Shown here: positions 7,228 to 15,585 of the stretch, in pieces | Layout of the letters: each line of letters begins with the position of its first letter | Position numbering within the stretch: position 1 is the first letter of the stretch | Notes under the pieces: generated by a model | Told to the model about the DNA's origin: nothing | The model's input: the letters and a program-made list of their open reading frames with translations, nothing else | Database searches by the model: none | Assembly (NCBI GenBank): GCA_002449585.1 | Contig: DJXD01000056.1 | Location: 1-19,481, forward strand | Length of the DNA: 19,481 bases | From: Ruminococcus sp. UBA7013 | Lineage (GTDB): Bacteria; Bacillota; Clostridia; Oscillospirales; Ruminococcaceae | Reading direction: 5' to 3' | Program-made: the position numbers and the translations under genes

Positions 7228-8682
7228 ATGAATATTGAAAAACAAAAATCAGCCCCAGTCTATGAAGCATTGGAGCGTTTCCGGAAACAACGGGTTGTGC
7301 CGTTTGATGTTCCCGGTCATAAAAGAGGTCGGGGCAATCCCGAACTTGTGAAACTCTTGGGAGAACAATGTGTGAGCTTAGATGTCAATTCTATGAAGCC
7401 ATTGGATAATTTATGTCATCCGGTTTCGGTGATCTATGAAGCCGAACAGCTGGCAGCGGATGCCTTTGGCGCAGCATATGCTTATTTTATGGTAGGGGGG
7501 ACAACTTCCGCCGTGCAAAGCATGGTGCTGACCGCTTGCAAAGCAGGTGATAAAATCATTCTTCCTCGAAATGTGCATAGAAGTGTGATCAATGCGCTGG
7601 TATTATGCGGCGCAGAACCTGTTTATGTCAATCCGGAAATGGATTCTCATATTGGCATTGCCTTGGGTATGGAAGTAGCACAAGTAGAAAAAGCGATTCT
7701 TGCCAATCCTGACGCAACAGCAGTATTTGTAAATAATCCTACTTATTATGGCATCTGCTCCGATCTGCGCTCTATTGTCAGAATTGCACATGAACATCAT
7801 ATGCTTGTGCTGGTAGATGAAGCCCATGGAACACATTTATATTTTCATGAAAAACTCCCCGTTTCCGCCATGGAAGCCGGGGCAGATATGGCCGCTGTTT
7901 CTATGCATAAATCCGGCGGAAGTCTCACACAAAGCTCCCTGCTATTGCTGAATCAATCTATGAATACACGCTATGTAGAGCAGATTATTAATTTAACCCA
8001 GACCACAAGCGCATCTTATTTATTATTATCCAGTCTGGATATTTCCCGGAGAAATCTGGCATTGCGTGGACATCAATCTTTTGAAAAAGTCGCTAATATG
8101 GCCGAATATGCCCGTGAAGAAATTAATTCCATCGGAGGTTATTATGCCTATGGAAAAGAGCTTGTCAATGGCGGTAGTATTTTCGATTATGACGTGACAA
8201 AATTATCTGTCTATACTCGTGATATCGGCCTGACGGGAATTGAAGTCTATGACCTGCTTCGGGATGAATATGATATTCAGATCGAATTCGGCGATATTGG
8301 AAATATTTTAGCATATATCTCGATTGGGGATCGAATTCAAGATATTGAGCGATTAGTAGGCGCATTAGAAGATATTAAGCGATTATTTTCAAGAGATATT
8401 TCCGGCCTGCATAGTGCGGAATATATCACGCCGATCGTCGCCACTACGCCCCAGAAAGCATTTTATTCTGAAAAAGAACTCGTTCCGATCCGGGAAACTG
8501 CCGGGCGGATCTGCGGTGAATTTGTCATGTGCTATCCCCCAGGTATCCCCATTCTTGCGCCTGGCGAGATGATCACAAAAGAAATTATTGATTATACGCT
8601 ATATTCCAAAGAAAAAGGCTGTTCTATGCAGGGCTTTGAAGATGGTACGCTCGAACGTCTCAATGTCCTCAAAGAAAATTAA
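7228..8682 (+). CDS. speA: Arginine decarboxylase, PLP fold type I (Orn/Lys/Arg family)
   Basis: A 484-residue protein if started at the ATG at 7228. The open frame reaches 7159, but that lies upstream of the -10, so it cannot be the start. The ribosome site is weak (AGGAATGGAAG, 7211-7221). Motifs: PFDVPGHKRGRGNP (25-38), DEAHGTH (197-203) and the PLP-lysine block SMHKSGGSLTQSS (225-237, Lys228). Length and motifs match the Bacillus SpeA type of short decarboxylase. Arginine decarboxylase is the best substrate call, because the operon ends with agmatine deiminase and carbamoylputrescine amidase, which need agmatine. Lysine or ornithine activity cannot be excluded from sequence. It catalyses the first, committed step of the operon: arginine to agmatine plus CO2, in the cytoplasm. 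Confidence 0.92.
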   Translation: MNIEKQKSAPVYEALERFRKQRVVPFDVPGHKRGRGNPELVKLLGEQCVSLDVNSMKPLDNLCHPVSVIYEAEQLAADAFGAAYAYFMVGGTTSAVQSMVLTACKAGDKIILPRNVHRSVINALVLCGAEPVYVNPEMDSHIGIALGMEVAQVEKAILANPDATAVFVNNPTYYGICSDLRSIVRIAHEHHMLVLVDEAHGTHLYFHEKLPVSAMEAGADMAAVSMHKSGGSLTQSSLLLLNQSMNTRYVEQIINLTQTTSASYLLLSSLDISRRNLALRGHQSFEKVANMAEYAREEINSIGGYYAYGKELVNGGSIFDYDVTKLSVYTRDIGLTGIEVYDLLRDEYDIQIEFGDIGNILAYISIGDRIQDIERLVGALEDIKRLFSRDISGLHSAEYITPIVATTPQKAFYSEKELVPIRETAGRICGEFVMCYPPGIPILAPGEMITKEIIDYTLYSKEKGCSMQGFEDGTLERLNVLKEN

Positions 8683-8702
8683 AATAAAGGAGGTTGAAAT
8701 TT

Positions 8703-9566
8703 ATGGATTTCTGGTTTTCTGAAATGCATACCCATAATGTCAAGATGTCTATCCGTGTGGAAAAACAATTATTTTCCGGTGTCAGCGATTTTCAGCGAAT
8801 TGATGTTTTCGAATCCGAAGAATTCGGCAGATTTCTTACCTCAGATGGCAGTGTCATTTTCTCTGAAAAAGATGAATTCACTTATGATGAAATGATCGTT
8901 CATGTCCCGATGGCTGTGCATCCTAATGTCAAAAAAGTGCTTGTGATCGGCGGAGGGGATGGCGGTGTTGCCCGTGAATTATCTTATTATCAAGAAATTG
9001 CATCTATTGATGTTGTCGAGCCGGATGCATTATTTGTAAAAGTCTGTCAGGAATTTTTCCCCGATAATGCCCGGGGATTAGATGATCCCCGTGTACAAGT
9101 CTATTATAGAGATGGCCTGCGCTTCCTGAGAGGAAAACAGGATGAATATGATTTAATCATCAATGATAGCACAGATCCATTAGGCCATACAGCAGGATTA
9201 TTCACAAAAGAATTTTATGGAAGCTGTTATAAAGCATTACATGATGATGGCATCATGGTGTATCAACATGGCAGTCCGTTTTTTGATGAAGATGAGGAAA
9301 CCTGTCGGGCGATGCATAGAAAAGCATATAAAAGCTTTCCGATCAGTCGAGTATATCAAGCGCATATTCCAACATGTCCGTCAGGATATTGGCTATTTGG
9401 ATTTGCATCTAAAAAATATCATCCTCTGCATGATCTGAATGCGCAGAGATGGAAGGCAAGAAAGCTCAAAACATGGTATTATACAACTAATTTGCATATG
9501 GGAGCGTTCATGCTTCCTAAATATGTAGAAGATCTTCTTGAGGAAGAAGAACAGAAAAATAAATAA
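8703..9566 (+). CDS. speE: Spermidine synthase family aminopropyltransferase
   Basis: A 287-residue protein, the normal family size. The ATG at 8703 is chosen because AAAGGAGG (8686-8693) lies 9 bases upstream; a TTG at 8694 touches that site. Motifs: DEFTYDEM (58-64), GGGDGG (83-88, nucleoside binding), VVEPD (104-108), and DSTDP with the active-site Asp at 155. The position usually His in bacteria (YHEM) is Asp here; it is Gln in animal enzymes, so this alone says little. The family transfers an aminopropyl group from decarboxylated S-adenosylmethionine to putrescine or a related amine. No S-adenosylmethionine decarboxylase gene is in the window, and the same operon carries the carboxyspermidine route to the same product. 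Its real acceptor could therefore be agmatine or spermidine. It follows speA by 20 bases. Confidence 0.9.
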   Translation: MDFWFSEMHTHNVKMSIRVEKQLFSGVSDFQRIDVFESEEFGRFLTSDGSVIFSEKDEFTYDEMIVHVPMAVHPNVKKVLVIGGGDGGVARELSYYQEIASIDVVEPDALFVKVCQEFFPDNARGLDDPRVQVYYRDGLRFLRGKQDEYDLIINDSTDPLGHTAGLFTKEFYGSCYKALHDDGIMVYQHGSPFFDEDEETCRAMHRKAYKSFPISRVYQAHIPTCPSGYWLFGFASKKYHPLHDLNAQRWKARKLKTWYYTTNLHMGAFMLPKYVEDLLEEEEQKNK

Positions 9567-9582
9567 GGGGATGCTATTATGA

Positions 9583-9761
9583 TATGATCTATACGCTGTA
9601 GATAGCGGCCTGAAAGGTCTTGCCTTTTTTGGGCTTTTAGAAGATGTTGCATCAGCATTTGAAAAAAAGTAGATTTGCTTGATATATCGCAAATAGCGCA
9701 TGAATCAGAAATAGATCATGAAATAACAAAAACAGGGGTATTGATTTATAAATTTAATTAA
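9583..9761 (+). pseudogene. Frameshifted 3' remnant of an MNT-type nucleotidyltransferase
   Basis: Bases 9583-9669 read YDLYAVDSGLKGLAFFGLL and onward to AFEKK, then TAG. Shifting by one base after an A7 tract (9662-9668) continues as VDLLDISQIAHESEIDHEI and on to GVLIYKFN, ending at TAA 9759-9761. Joined, this matches the C-terminal half of small MNT-fold nucleotidyltransferases (the DLxVD strand, then GLLEDVxxxFxKKVDLL, then an acidic tail ending in V(L/Y)IY). The N-terminal half with the GSxxRG motif is absent, and there is no start codon. It is thus a dead fragment of an MNT antitoxin-like gene (usual partner a HEPN protein) stranded inside the polyamine operon. The recognition is by eye; one base lost in the A tract explains the frame break. 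Confidence 0.7.
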
Positions 9762-9776
9762 GAAGGAGTTTGCATT

Positions 9777-11030
9777 ATGAAGTTATTAGTCATTGGATGC
9801 GGCGGCGTTGCCACTGTTGCCATTCATAAATGCTGTCAGAATCCGATTTTTACGGAAATCTGCATTGCAAGCCGTACCGTTTCCAAATGTGAAGCATTAG
9901 CAGAAAAATTGGCATCGAAAACAAATGCAAAGCTGACTACTGCCAAAGTAGATGCCGATAGCATAGAATCATTGACCGCATTGATGAAGGCATTCCAGCC
10001 TCATACTGTCTTGAATGTAGCTTTGCCTTATCAAGATCTTACTATTATGGATGCCTGTCTTGCATGCGGTGCGAATTATGTGGATACCGCCAATTATGAA
10101 GCAGAAAATACAGATGATCCCACTTGGCGTGAAATCTATGAAAAACGCTGTCAGGAAAAAGGCTTCACAGCTTATTTTGATTATTCTTGGCAGTGGGCGT
10201 ATCAGGATAAATTCAAGAAGGCCGGATTGATAGCATTATTAGGCACTGGCTTTGATCCCGGTGTGACAAGCGTTTTCACAGCCTATGCGCTGAAACATTA
10301 TTTTGATGAGATTCATTATATTGATATTCTGGATTGCAATGGCGGAGATCATGGGTATCCGTTCGCCACTAATTTTAATCCGGAGATCAATCTCCGGGAA
10401 GTTTCTGCCAATGGATCATATTGGGAAAATGGCCGATGGATCGAGACAAAGCCGATGGAGATCAAGAGAGAATATGATTTCGATGGCGTAGGCCGGAAAG
10501 AGATGTATTTATTGCATCATGAAGAGATTGAATCTCTGGCCAAGAACATTCCGAATGTAAAGCGGATCAGATTTTTCATGACATTTGGGCAAAGCTATCT
10601 GACACATATGAATTGTTTGCAAAATGTGGGCATGTTGAGCACAACACCAGTAGAATTTGAAGGGCATGAGATCGTGCCGATTCAATTTCTGAAAGCATTA
10701 CTGCCTGATCCGGCATCATTAGGGGAGCGGACAGTAGGAAAGACAAATATCGGTTGCATTTTCACGGGCATCAAAGATGGCAAAGAAAAGAACCTATCTA
10801 TTTATAATATCTGTGATCATCAGGAAGCCTATCAAGAAACGGGATTGCAGGCGATTTCTTATACAACAGGCGTTCCGGCGATGATCGGTACAGCCTTGAT
10901 TGCTTCGGGCATCTGGAATGGCGCAGGGGTATTCAATGTAGAGGAATTTGATCCTGATCCTTATATGGATATGCTGAATCAATACGGTTTGCCATGGCAA
11001 GTGAATGAAAATCCGGTATTGGTAGACTGA
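9777..11030 (+). CDS. Carboxy(nor)spermidine dehydrogenase, saccharopine dehydrogenase family
   Basis: A 417-residue protein with AAGGAG (9763-9768) 8 bases before the ATG. The N-terminal Rossmann loop is VIGCGGVATVAIHKC (5-19). Further family marks are YVDTANYE (about 101-108), LLGTGFDPGVTSVF (153-166) and a C-terminal substrate domain. The enzyme reductively condenses L-aspartate semialdehyde with a diamine using NADPH. With putrescine the product is carboxyspermidine; with diaminopropane it is carboxynorspermidine. The nspC partner begins one base after its stop, the usual pairing. Because this operon makes putrescine, the carboxyspermidine activity (CASDH) is favoured. Agmatine as acceptor (giving carboxyaminopropylagmatine) is an alternative that sequence cannot exclude. 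Confidence 0.9.
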   Translation: MKLLVIGCGGVATVAIHKCCQNPIFTEICIASRTVSKCEALAEKLASKTNAKLTTAKVDADSIESLTALMKAFQPHTVLNVALPYQDLTIMDACLACGANYVDTANYEAENTDDPTWREIYEKRCQEKGFTAYFDYSWQWAYQDKFKKAGLIALLGTGFDPGVTSVFTAYALKHYFDEIHYIDILDCNGGDHGYPFATNFNPEINLREVSANGSYWENGRWIETKPMEIKREYDFDGVGRKEMYLLHHEEIESLAKNIPNVKRIRFFMTFGQSYLTHMNCLQNVGMLSTTPVEFEGHEIVPIQFLKALLPDPASLGERTVGKTNIGCIFTGIKDGKEKNLSIYNICDHQEAYQETGLQAISYTTGVPAMIGTALIASGIWNGAGVFNVEEFDPDPYMDMLNQYGLPWQVNENPVLVD

Positions 11031-11031
11031 T

Positions 11032-12165
11032 ATGCAGAAGATAGCAAAAGCAATGGCTGGCGTACAGCATACGCCGGCCTATGTGCTTGATGAGGAAACA
11101 TTAATTTCCAATCTGGAAATATTAAAATCTGTGCAGGAGCGATCAGGCTGTAAAATATTATTAGCGCAGAAAGCGTTTTCTATGTTTCATGTATATCCGC
11201 TCATTTCTGAATATTTAGCAGGAACGACCGCAAGCGGATTATATGAAGCAAGACTTGGACGGGAATATTTTCCGGGGGAGGTGCATGTTTTTTCCCCTGC
11301 ATATAAGCCCGAAGAGATGCAATATTTAATCACAATTGCCGATCATATTATATTTAATTCGCTGAATCAGCTGGAAAAATATAGAGATCTTTGTGCTGGG
11401 AAAAGCATAGGATTAAGAATCAATCCGGAATGCTCCACGCAGGAGACAGCAATTTATGATCCATGCGCACGGGGTTCACGGCTAGGGGTGATAAGGGATC
11501 AGCTGGATCATTTCCCGGATATTGATGGCTTGCATTTTCATACGCTTTGTGAGCAGAATGCGGATGCGCTTGCGATTACGCTCAAAGCGGTAGAAGAAAA
11601 ATTTGGTTCTTATCTGCATCAATGCAAATGGGTGAATTTTGGCGGTGGTCATCATATCACAAGACCGGATTATGATATTGATTTATTAATAAAATTAATT
11701 CGAGAGTTTTCAGAAAAATATCAAGTGCAGGTATATCTTGAACCGGGGGAAGCCATCGCACTCAATGCTGGATATTTGATCACAGAAATTATGGATATTG
11801 TGGAAAATCATGAAAGCAAGATATTAATTTTAGATGCATCAGCGGCGTGCCATATGCCGGATGTGTTAGAAATGCCGTATAGACCGCCATTATTGGCATC
11901 AGGCCAGCCAGGGGAAAAGGCCTATGATTATAGATTATCTTCTTGCACATGTCTGGCTGGTGATATCATTGGGGATTATAGCTTTGATCAGAATATGCAA
12001 ATCGGGGATCGGCTGTGTTTTCTGGATATGATGATATATTCCATGGTGAAGAATAATACATTCAATGGAATGCCCCTTCCGGATATTGGAATTTTGCATA
12101 CAGATGGAAGCTATGAAGTGATTAAAAAATTTGATTATGCTGATTTCAAGGAGCGATTATCATGA
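11032..12165 (+). CDS. nspC: Carboxy(nor)spermidine decarboxylase
   Basis: A 377-residue PLP enzyme of the alanine racemase fold. The PLP lysine is Lys47 in LLAQKAFSMF. Further marks are CARGSRLGV (145-153), GLHFHTLCE (166-174), VNFGGGHH (201-208), LEPGEA (236-241) and the catalytic cysteine region CTCLAGDIIGD (305-315). It removes the carboxyl group from carboxyspermidine to give spermidine, or from carboxynorspermidine to give norspermidine. It starts one base after the dehydrogenase stop with no clear Shine-Dalgarno, so translation probably depends on coupling. It overlaps the next start by 4 bases. Confidence 0.93.
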   Translation: MQKIAKAMAGVQHTPAYVLDEETLISNLEILKSVQERSGCKILLAQKAFSMFHVYPLISEYLAGTTASGLYEARLGREYFPGEVHVFSPAYKPEEMQYLITIADHIIFNSLNQLEKYRDLCAGKSIGLRINPECSTQETAIYDPCARGSRLGVIRDQLDHFPDIDGLHFHTLCEQNADALAITLKAVEEKFGSYLHQCKWVNFGGGHHITRPDYDIDLLIKLIREFSEKYQVQVYLEPGEAIALNAGYLITEIMDIVENHESKILILDASAACHMPDVLEMPYRPPLLASGQPGEKAYDYRLSSCTCLAGDIIGDYSFDQNMQIGDRLCFLDMMIYSMVKNNTFNGMPLPDIGILHTDGSYEVIKKFDYADFKERLS

Positions 12166-13268
12166 GAACACCCAAACAAGATGGTTTTCATATGCCTGCG
12201 GAATTTGCACCGCATGCCGGAACAATCATGATTTTCCCAGAGCGTCCGGGCTCATGGCCTTATGATGCAGAACCTGCTTTGCAAAGTTTGATTCCGATCT
12301 GGAAAGCGATCACACAGGAAGAAAATTTATATTTGCTGGTCAGTGATAGAAACGATCAGAAAGCCTTGTCTATTCTGAAAGAAAATAATCTTGATCAAGT
12401 GCATTTGTTACAGATAGATCAAAATGATGCATGGGCGAGGGATACTGCGCCTATATTTGTGATCAATCAAGAGAAGACAGAAATCAGGGGGATTGACTGG
12501 AGATTTAATGCATGGGGTGGGGATTATGACGGATTATATGCTGATTGGGAAGCGGATAATCAATTAGCTGGTGCATTCTGCGCTGCAATGCAAATTCCCT
12601 GTTATGATGCCCAGCATTTTGTATTAGAAGGCGGTTCGATTCATGCAGATGGGCAAGGCAATCTGATGACAACAGAAGCCTGTTTATTCAGTCCGGGCAG
12701 AAATCCGGATCTGACAAAATCGCAGATCGAAGCGATATTATGCGAATATCTGGGAGCGGATCATGTAATCTGGCTGCCAAGGGGCATTTTCAATGATGAG
12801 ACAAATGAGCATATAGATAATATCTGCGCATTTATCCGGCCGGGTGAAGTTGTCCTTGCATGGACGGATGATAAAAATGATCCGCAATATGCCTTATCAA
12901 ACGCCTGTCTTTCGGTGCTGGAGCATGAAAACATTCGAGTGCATAAGCTTCCGATTCCGGAACATCCGATCTGTATCACAGAGCATGATCTAAAAGGCTA
13001 TGTTTTTGAACCGGGGGAAGATGTCCGGGAAATCGGGGAAAGATTAGCGGCATCTTATGTGAATTTTTATTTCACAAACAGATCTGTATTATTACCGCAA
13101 TTCGGCGGAGAAAATGCCAAAAGTGATGAAACCGCCGTTAGCATTTTGCAATCACTCTGTCCGGATAGAACTATTATTCCGATTCCGGCAAGAAATTTGC
13201 TTTTAGGCGGCGGAAATATCCATTGCCTGACACAGCAGATTCCATATTTTTTAGGGGGGAAACTCTAA
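12162..13268 (+). CDS. aguA: Agmatine deiminase
   Basis: A 368-residue protein of the peptidyl-arginine-deiminase fold, overlapping nspC by ATGA and with AAGGAG (12148-12153) 8 bases upstream. Motifs: PAEFAPHAGTIMIFP (12-26), WARDTAP (91-97), VLEGGSIH (154-161), NEHIDN (215-220, catalytic His and Asp) and the catalytic cysteine GGGNIHCLTQQ (349-359, Cys355). It hydrolyses agmatine to N-carbamoylputrescine and ammonia. Its neighbour aguB uses that product directly, so both belong to the two-step route to putrescine that avoids agmatinase and urea. Confidence 0.96.
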   Translation: MRTPKQDGFHMPAEFAPHAGTIMIFPERPGSWPYDAEPALQSLIPIWKAITQEENLYLLVSDRNDQKALSILKENNLDQVHLLQIDQNDAWARDTAPIFVINQEKTEIRGIDWRFNAWGGDYDGLYADWEADNQLAGAFCAAMQIPCYDAQHFVLEGGSIHADGQGNLMTTEACLFSPGRNPDLTKSQIEAILCEYLGADHVIWLPRGIFNDETNEHIDNICAFIRPGEVVLAWTDDKNDPQYALSNACLSVLEHENIRVHKLPIPEHPICITEHDLKGYVFEPGEDVREIGERLAASYVNFYFTNRSVLLPQFGGENAKSDETAVSILQSLCPDRTIIPIPARNLLLGGGNIHCLTQQIPYFLGGKL

Positions 13269-14150
13269 ATGATCATAGCCGCAATTCAAATGCATTGCAC
13301 AGAACAGATTCAGGAAAATATTGCCCATGCGGAAATATTAGTTCGAAATGCCGTCGATCAGGGGGCAAATGTGATAGTATTACCAGAATTATTTGAACGC
13401 CAATATTTTTGCCAAGAACGCAGATATGCCTATTATCAATTTGCAAAACCTGTGCAGGAAAATGATGCTGTCCGGCATTTTCAGAAAATTTGCAAAGCAT
13501 TTAAACTTGTCATGCCGATCAGCTTTTATGAAAAAGAGGGCAATATATTATATAATTCCGTCGCCATGATCAATGCCGATGGGAATATTCTAGGCGTATA
13601 TAGAAAAACACATATTCCGGATGATCATTTCTATCAGGAGAAATTTTATTTTACGCCGGGAAATACGGGATTTAAAATCTGGAATACGGCATATGGCCGG
13701 ATAGGGGTGGGGATCTGTTGGGATCAATGGTTTCCGGAAGCGGCCAGAGCGATGACATTACAAGGCGCACAGTTATTATGTTATCCGACAGCGATCGGAT
13801 CAGAGCCGATTTTGAATTGTGATAGTATGCCGCATTGGTGCAGATGCATGCAGGGACATGCGGCCGCTAATATCATCCCGGTGATTGCCGCCAATCGCTA
13901 TGGATTAGAAACGGTAGATCCCTGCACGGAAAATGCAGGACAGAAATCAAGTTTGCAATTTTATGGCTCTTCGTTCATTACAGATGAAACAGGGGCATTA
14001 TTATGCCAGGCAGATCGGGAAGGCGATGCTGTTTTGACAGCAGAATTAGATCTTTCTAAAATAGATACTGCTCGTCTGGAATGGGGATTATTTCGTGATA
14101 GAAGGCCGGATTGCTATCTTGCTATTACGCATGAATCAAAAAACTGCTGA
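13269..14150 (+). CDS. aguB: N-carbamoylputrescine amidase
   Basis: A 293-residue nitrilase-superfamily hydrolase with the complete Glu-Lys-Cys triad: E40 in VLPELFE, K113 in YRKTHIPDD and C150 in GICWDQWFPE. Its ATG directly abuts the aguA stop; AGGGGGGA (13253-13260) is the ribosome site. It splits N-carbamoylputrescine to putrescine, CO2 and ammonia, supplying the diamine for the dehydrogenase and for SpeE. It is the last gene of the operon; its stop codon sits inside the left arm of the terminator hairpin. Confidence 0.95.
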   Translation: MIIAAIQMHCTEQIQENIAHAEILVRNAVDQGANVIVLPELFERQYFCQERRYAYYQFAKPVQENDAVRHFQKICKAFKLVMPISFYEKEGNILYNSVAMINADGNILGVYRKTHIPDDHFYQEKFYFTPGNTGFKIWNTAYGRIGVGICWDQWFPEAARAMTLQGAQLLCYPTAIGSEPILNCDSMPHWCRCMQGHAAANIIPVIAANRYGLETVDPCTENAGQKSSLQFYGSSFITDETGALLCQADREGDAVLTAELDLSKIDTARLEWGLFRDRRPDCYLAITHESKNC

Positions 14151-14169
14151 AACATCAGCAGTTTTTTTT
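14141..14169. terminator. Bidirectional terminator between aguB and hemW
   Basis: The 10-bp stem AAACTGCTGA / TCAGCAGTTT has an AACA loop and is followed by T8 (14162-14169). Read on the other strand the same stem ends in a T run, so it also serves hemW, whose stop codon overlaps the T tract. Confidence 0.93.
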
Positions 14170-15253
14170 AGTCTATCAGCATGGCAATGATCGCATTGGA
14201 AATCATAAAGCCTTTTGGTGTGAGTGCAAGATTCCCTTCTGCTGTCAGGCGCATATACTGCCGTTCGGTGAGCAGATCGGCTTTGATCTGTGCTTTCCGA
14301 CTGAGCATCTCCGGCGGAATGCCCTTTACTGTCCGCAAGGCAAGCATGATTTTTTCTGATGGATCACAGGCCTGTTCAGAAATCGTGATTTCTTTTTGCA
14401 TGGCTTCCTGACAGAATAGATCTATATGATTAGCAATATAAAATCTTCTGTTTTGTAGGCAGGAATGCGCCCCCGTGCCAATGCCTAAATAATCAGCGCA
14501 TGTCCAATATTTTAAATTATGCCTGCTTTCATAGCCAGGCTTGGCAAAGCTGGAAATTTCATATTGATAGATCCCAGCTGATTCTAATTTTTGCACTGTC
14601 TGCAAATAGCGATCCGCAACGGTATCATCATCAGGAAGATGCTCCAGAATTGCCGGATTTTCTGCAAAAGGCGTATGCTCTTCTATCTGTAATAAATAGG
14701 CGGAAACATGCGTAATAGGCTGATGGATCAAGATTTCAAGCGTTTCTGATAAAAGCATTTCTGTTTGCTCAGGAAGCGCAAGAATCAGATCACAGGAAAT
14801 ATTTTCAAATCCAGCATTGACAGCGGCATGAATGATTTTGCAATTCTCTTTGACAGTATGCGTCCGGCCTAATAATTGCAATTGAGAATCAGAAAAACTC
14901 TGTATGCCGATCGAAAGCCGATTGATTCCGGCAAGATATAGATCATGCAGATAAGTTTCCTGATTTCTTGCCGGATTGATTTCAAGCGTGATTTCCGGAT
15001 GAGATAAATTAAAATATTCTCTGCATGTGGTAAGCATAGCATGAATCTGTTCGGCAGATAATAAAGATGGTGTGCCACCGCCAAAATAAATAGTATCCAC
15101 AGGATCAGAAATCTGATTTGCATAGGCTTTCAGATTCCGGATCACGGCATTGACATATGCCTGCACTGTATTTTTCTGATAGGGGACTGAAAAAAAATCA
15201 CAGTAAGGGCATTTCCGGGCGCAGAATGGAATATGAATATAAATGCCTATCAT
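14168..15253 (-). CDS. hemW: HemW, radical SAM heme chaperone
   Basis: A 361-residue protein with an N-terminal radical-SAM cluster motif C11-x3-C15-x2-C18 (CARKCPYCDF) and IYFGGGTPS (54-62). The fourth cysteine that marks true HemN coproporphyrinogen dehydrogenase (CxC at the end) is absent, which points to HemW. HemW proteins bind heme and are thought to pass it to respiratory proteins; older annotations call them oxygen-independent coproporphyrinogen III oxidase-like. The start overlaps the upstream zinc-ribbon gene by ATGA. It lies in the lepA operon, a common Firmicutes arrangement. Confidence 0.92.
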   Translation of the reverse strand: MIGIYIHIPFCARKCPYCDFFSVPYQKNTVQAYVNAVIRNLKAYANQISDPVDTIYFGGGTPSLLSAEQIHAMLTTCREYFNLSHPEITLEINPARNQETYLHDLYLAGINRLSIGIQSFSDSQLQLLGRTHTVKENCKIIHAAVNAGFENISCDLILALPEQTEMLLSETLEILIHQPITHVSAYLLQIEEHTPFAENPAILEHLPDDDTVADRYLQTVQKLESAGIYQYEISSFAKPGYESRHNLKYWTCADYLGIGTGAHSCLQNRRFYIANHIDLFCQEAMQKEITISEQACDPSEKIMLALRTVKGIPPEMLSRKAQIKADLLTERQYMRLTAEGNLALTPKGFMISNAIIAMLID

Positions 15254-15573
15254 CGCATTTTCCGGATCGGGGGGACAAGATCCCCGAAAAACATCTTGAA
15301 AATAAAGCTGATCACAAGACTAGCAATAATAATTCCCCCAATGATCAGACTGCTTTGTAATTTCATAGACCAGTCAAATTTGAAATAAATTATTAATATG
15401 ATAATAAAGGCGATCAGAGAAATTACAGCATCAAAATAAATAGCTTCCATGCCATTACAGCAACGTTTCCCACAATTAGGGCAGGGCTTTCCCATTCCTC
15501 GATAAGATCCGGCAAAGGCTTTCTGTAATGGCGTAAATGATTTTTCTCCGCAGTGGGGGCATGCAAATTTCAT
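15250..15573 (-). CDS. Small zinc-ribbon membrane protein, unknown function
   Basis: A 107-residue protein. Residues 5-39 form a zinc-ribbon-like cluster (CPHC at 5-8, CPNC at 31-34, plus C38 and C39). Two hydrophobic spans follow (about 47-65 and 74-95). Both termini are therefore probably on the same side of the membrane, with the metal site in the cytoplasm by inference. AGAGGTG lies about 6 bases before the ATG; it follows lepA by 12 bases and overlaps hemW by 4. I do not recognise a named family. Its place between a ribosome-associated GTPase and a heme chaperone hints at a membrane or metal role but does not define it. Confidence 0.8.
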   Translation of the reverse strand: MKFACPHCGEKSFTPLQKAFAGSYRGMGKPCPNCGKRCCNGMEAIYFDAVISLIAFIIILIIYFKFDWSMKLQSSLIIGGIIIASLVISFIFKMFFGDLVPPIRKMR

Positions 15574-15585
15574 GAAATCACCTCT

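Noticed and set aside
9613..9634. Short hairpin AAAGG-TCTTG-CCTTT followed by T run, possible terminator inside the polyamine operon
   Set aside because: The stem is only 5 bp and lies within the nucleotidyltransferase remnant's coding frame; downstream genes have no other visible promoter, so a real terminator here is unlikely.
15157..15360. Many ORFs of 60-100 codons on the opposite strand of clear genes
   Set aside because: They lack ribosome sites and family motifs and lie fully inside strongly supported genes, so they are reading-frame shadows.
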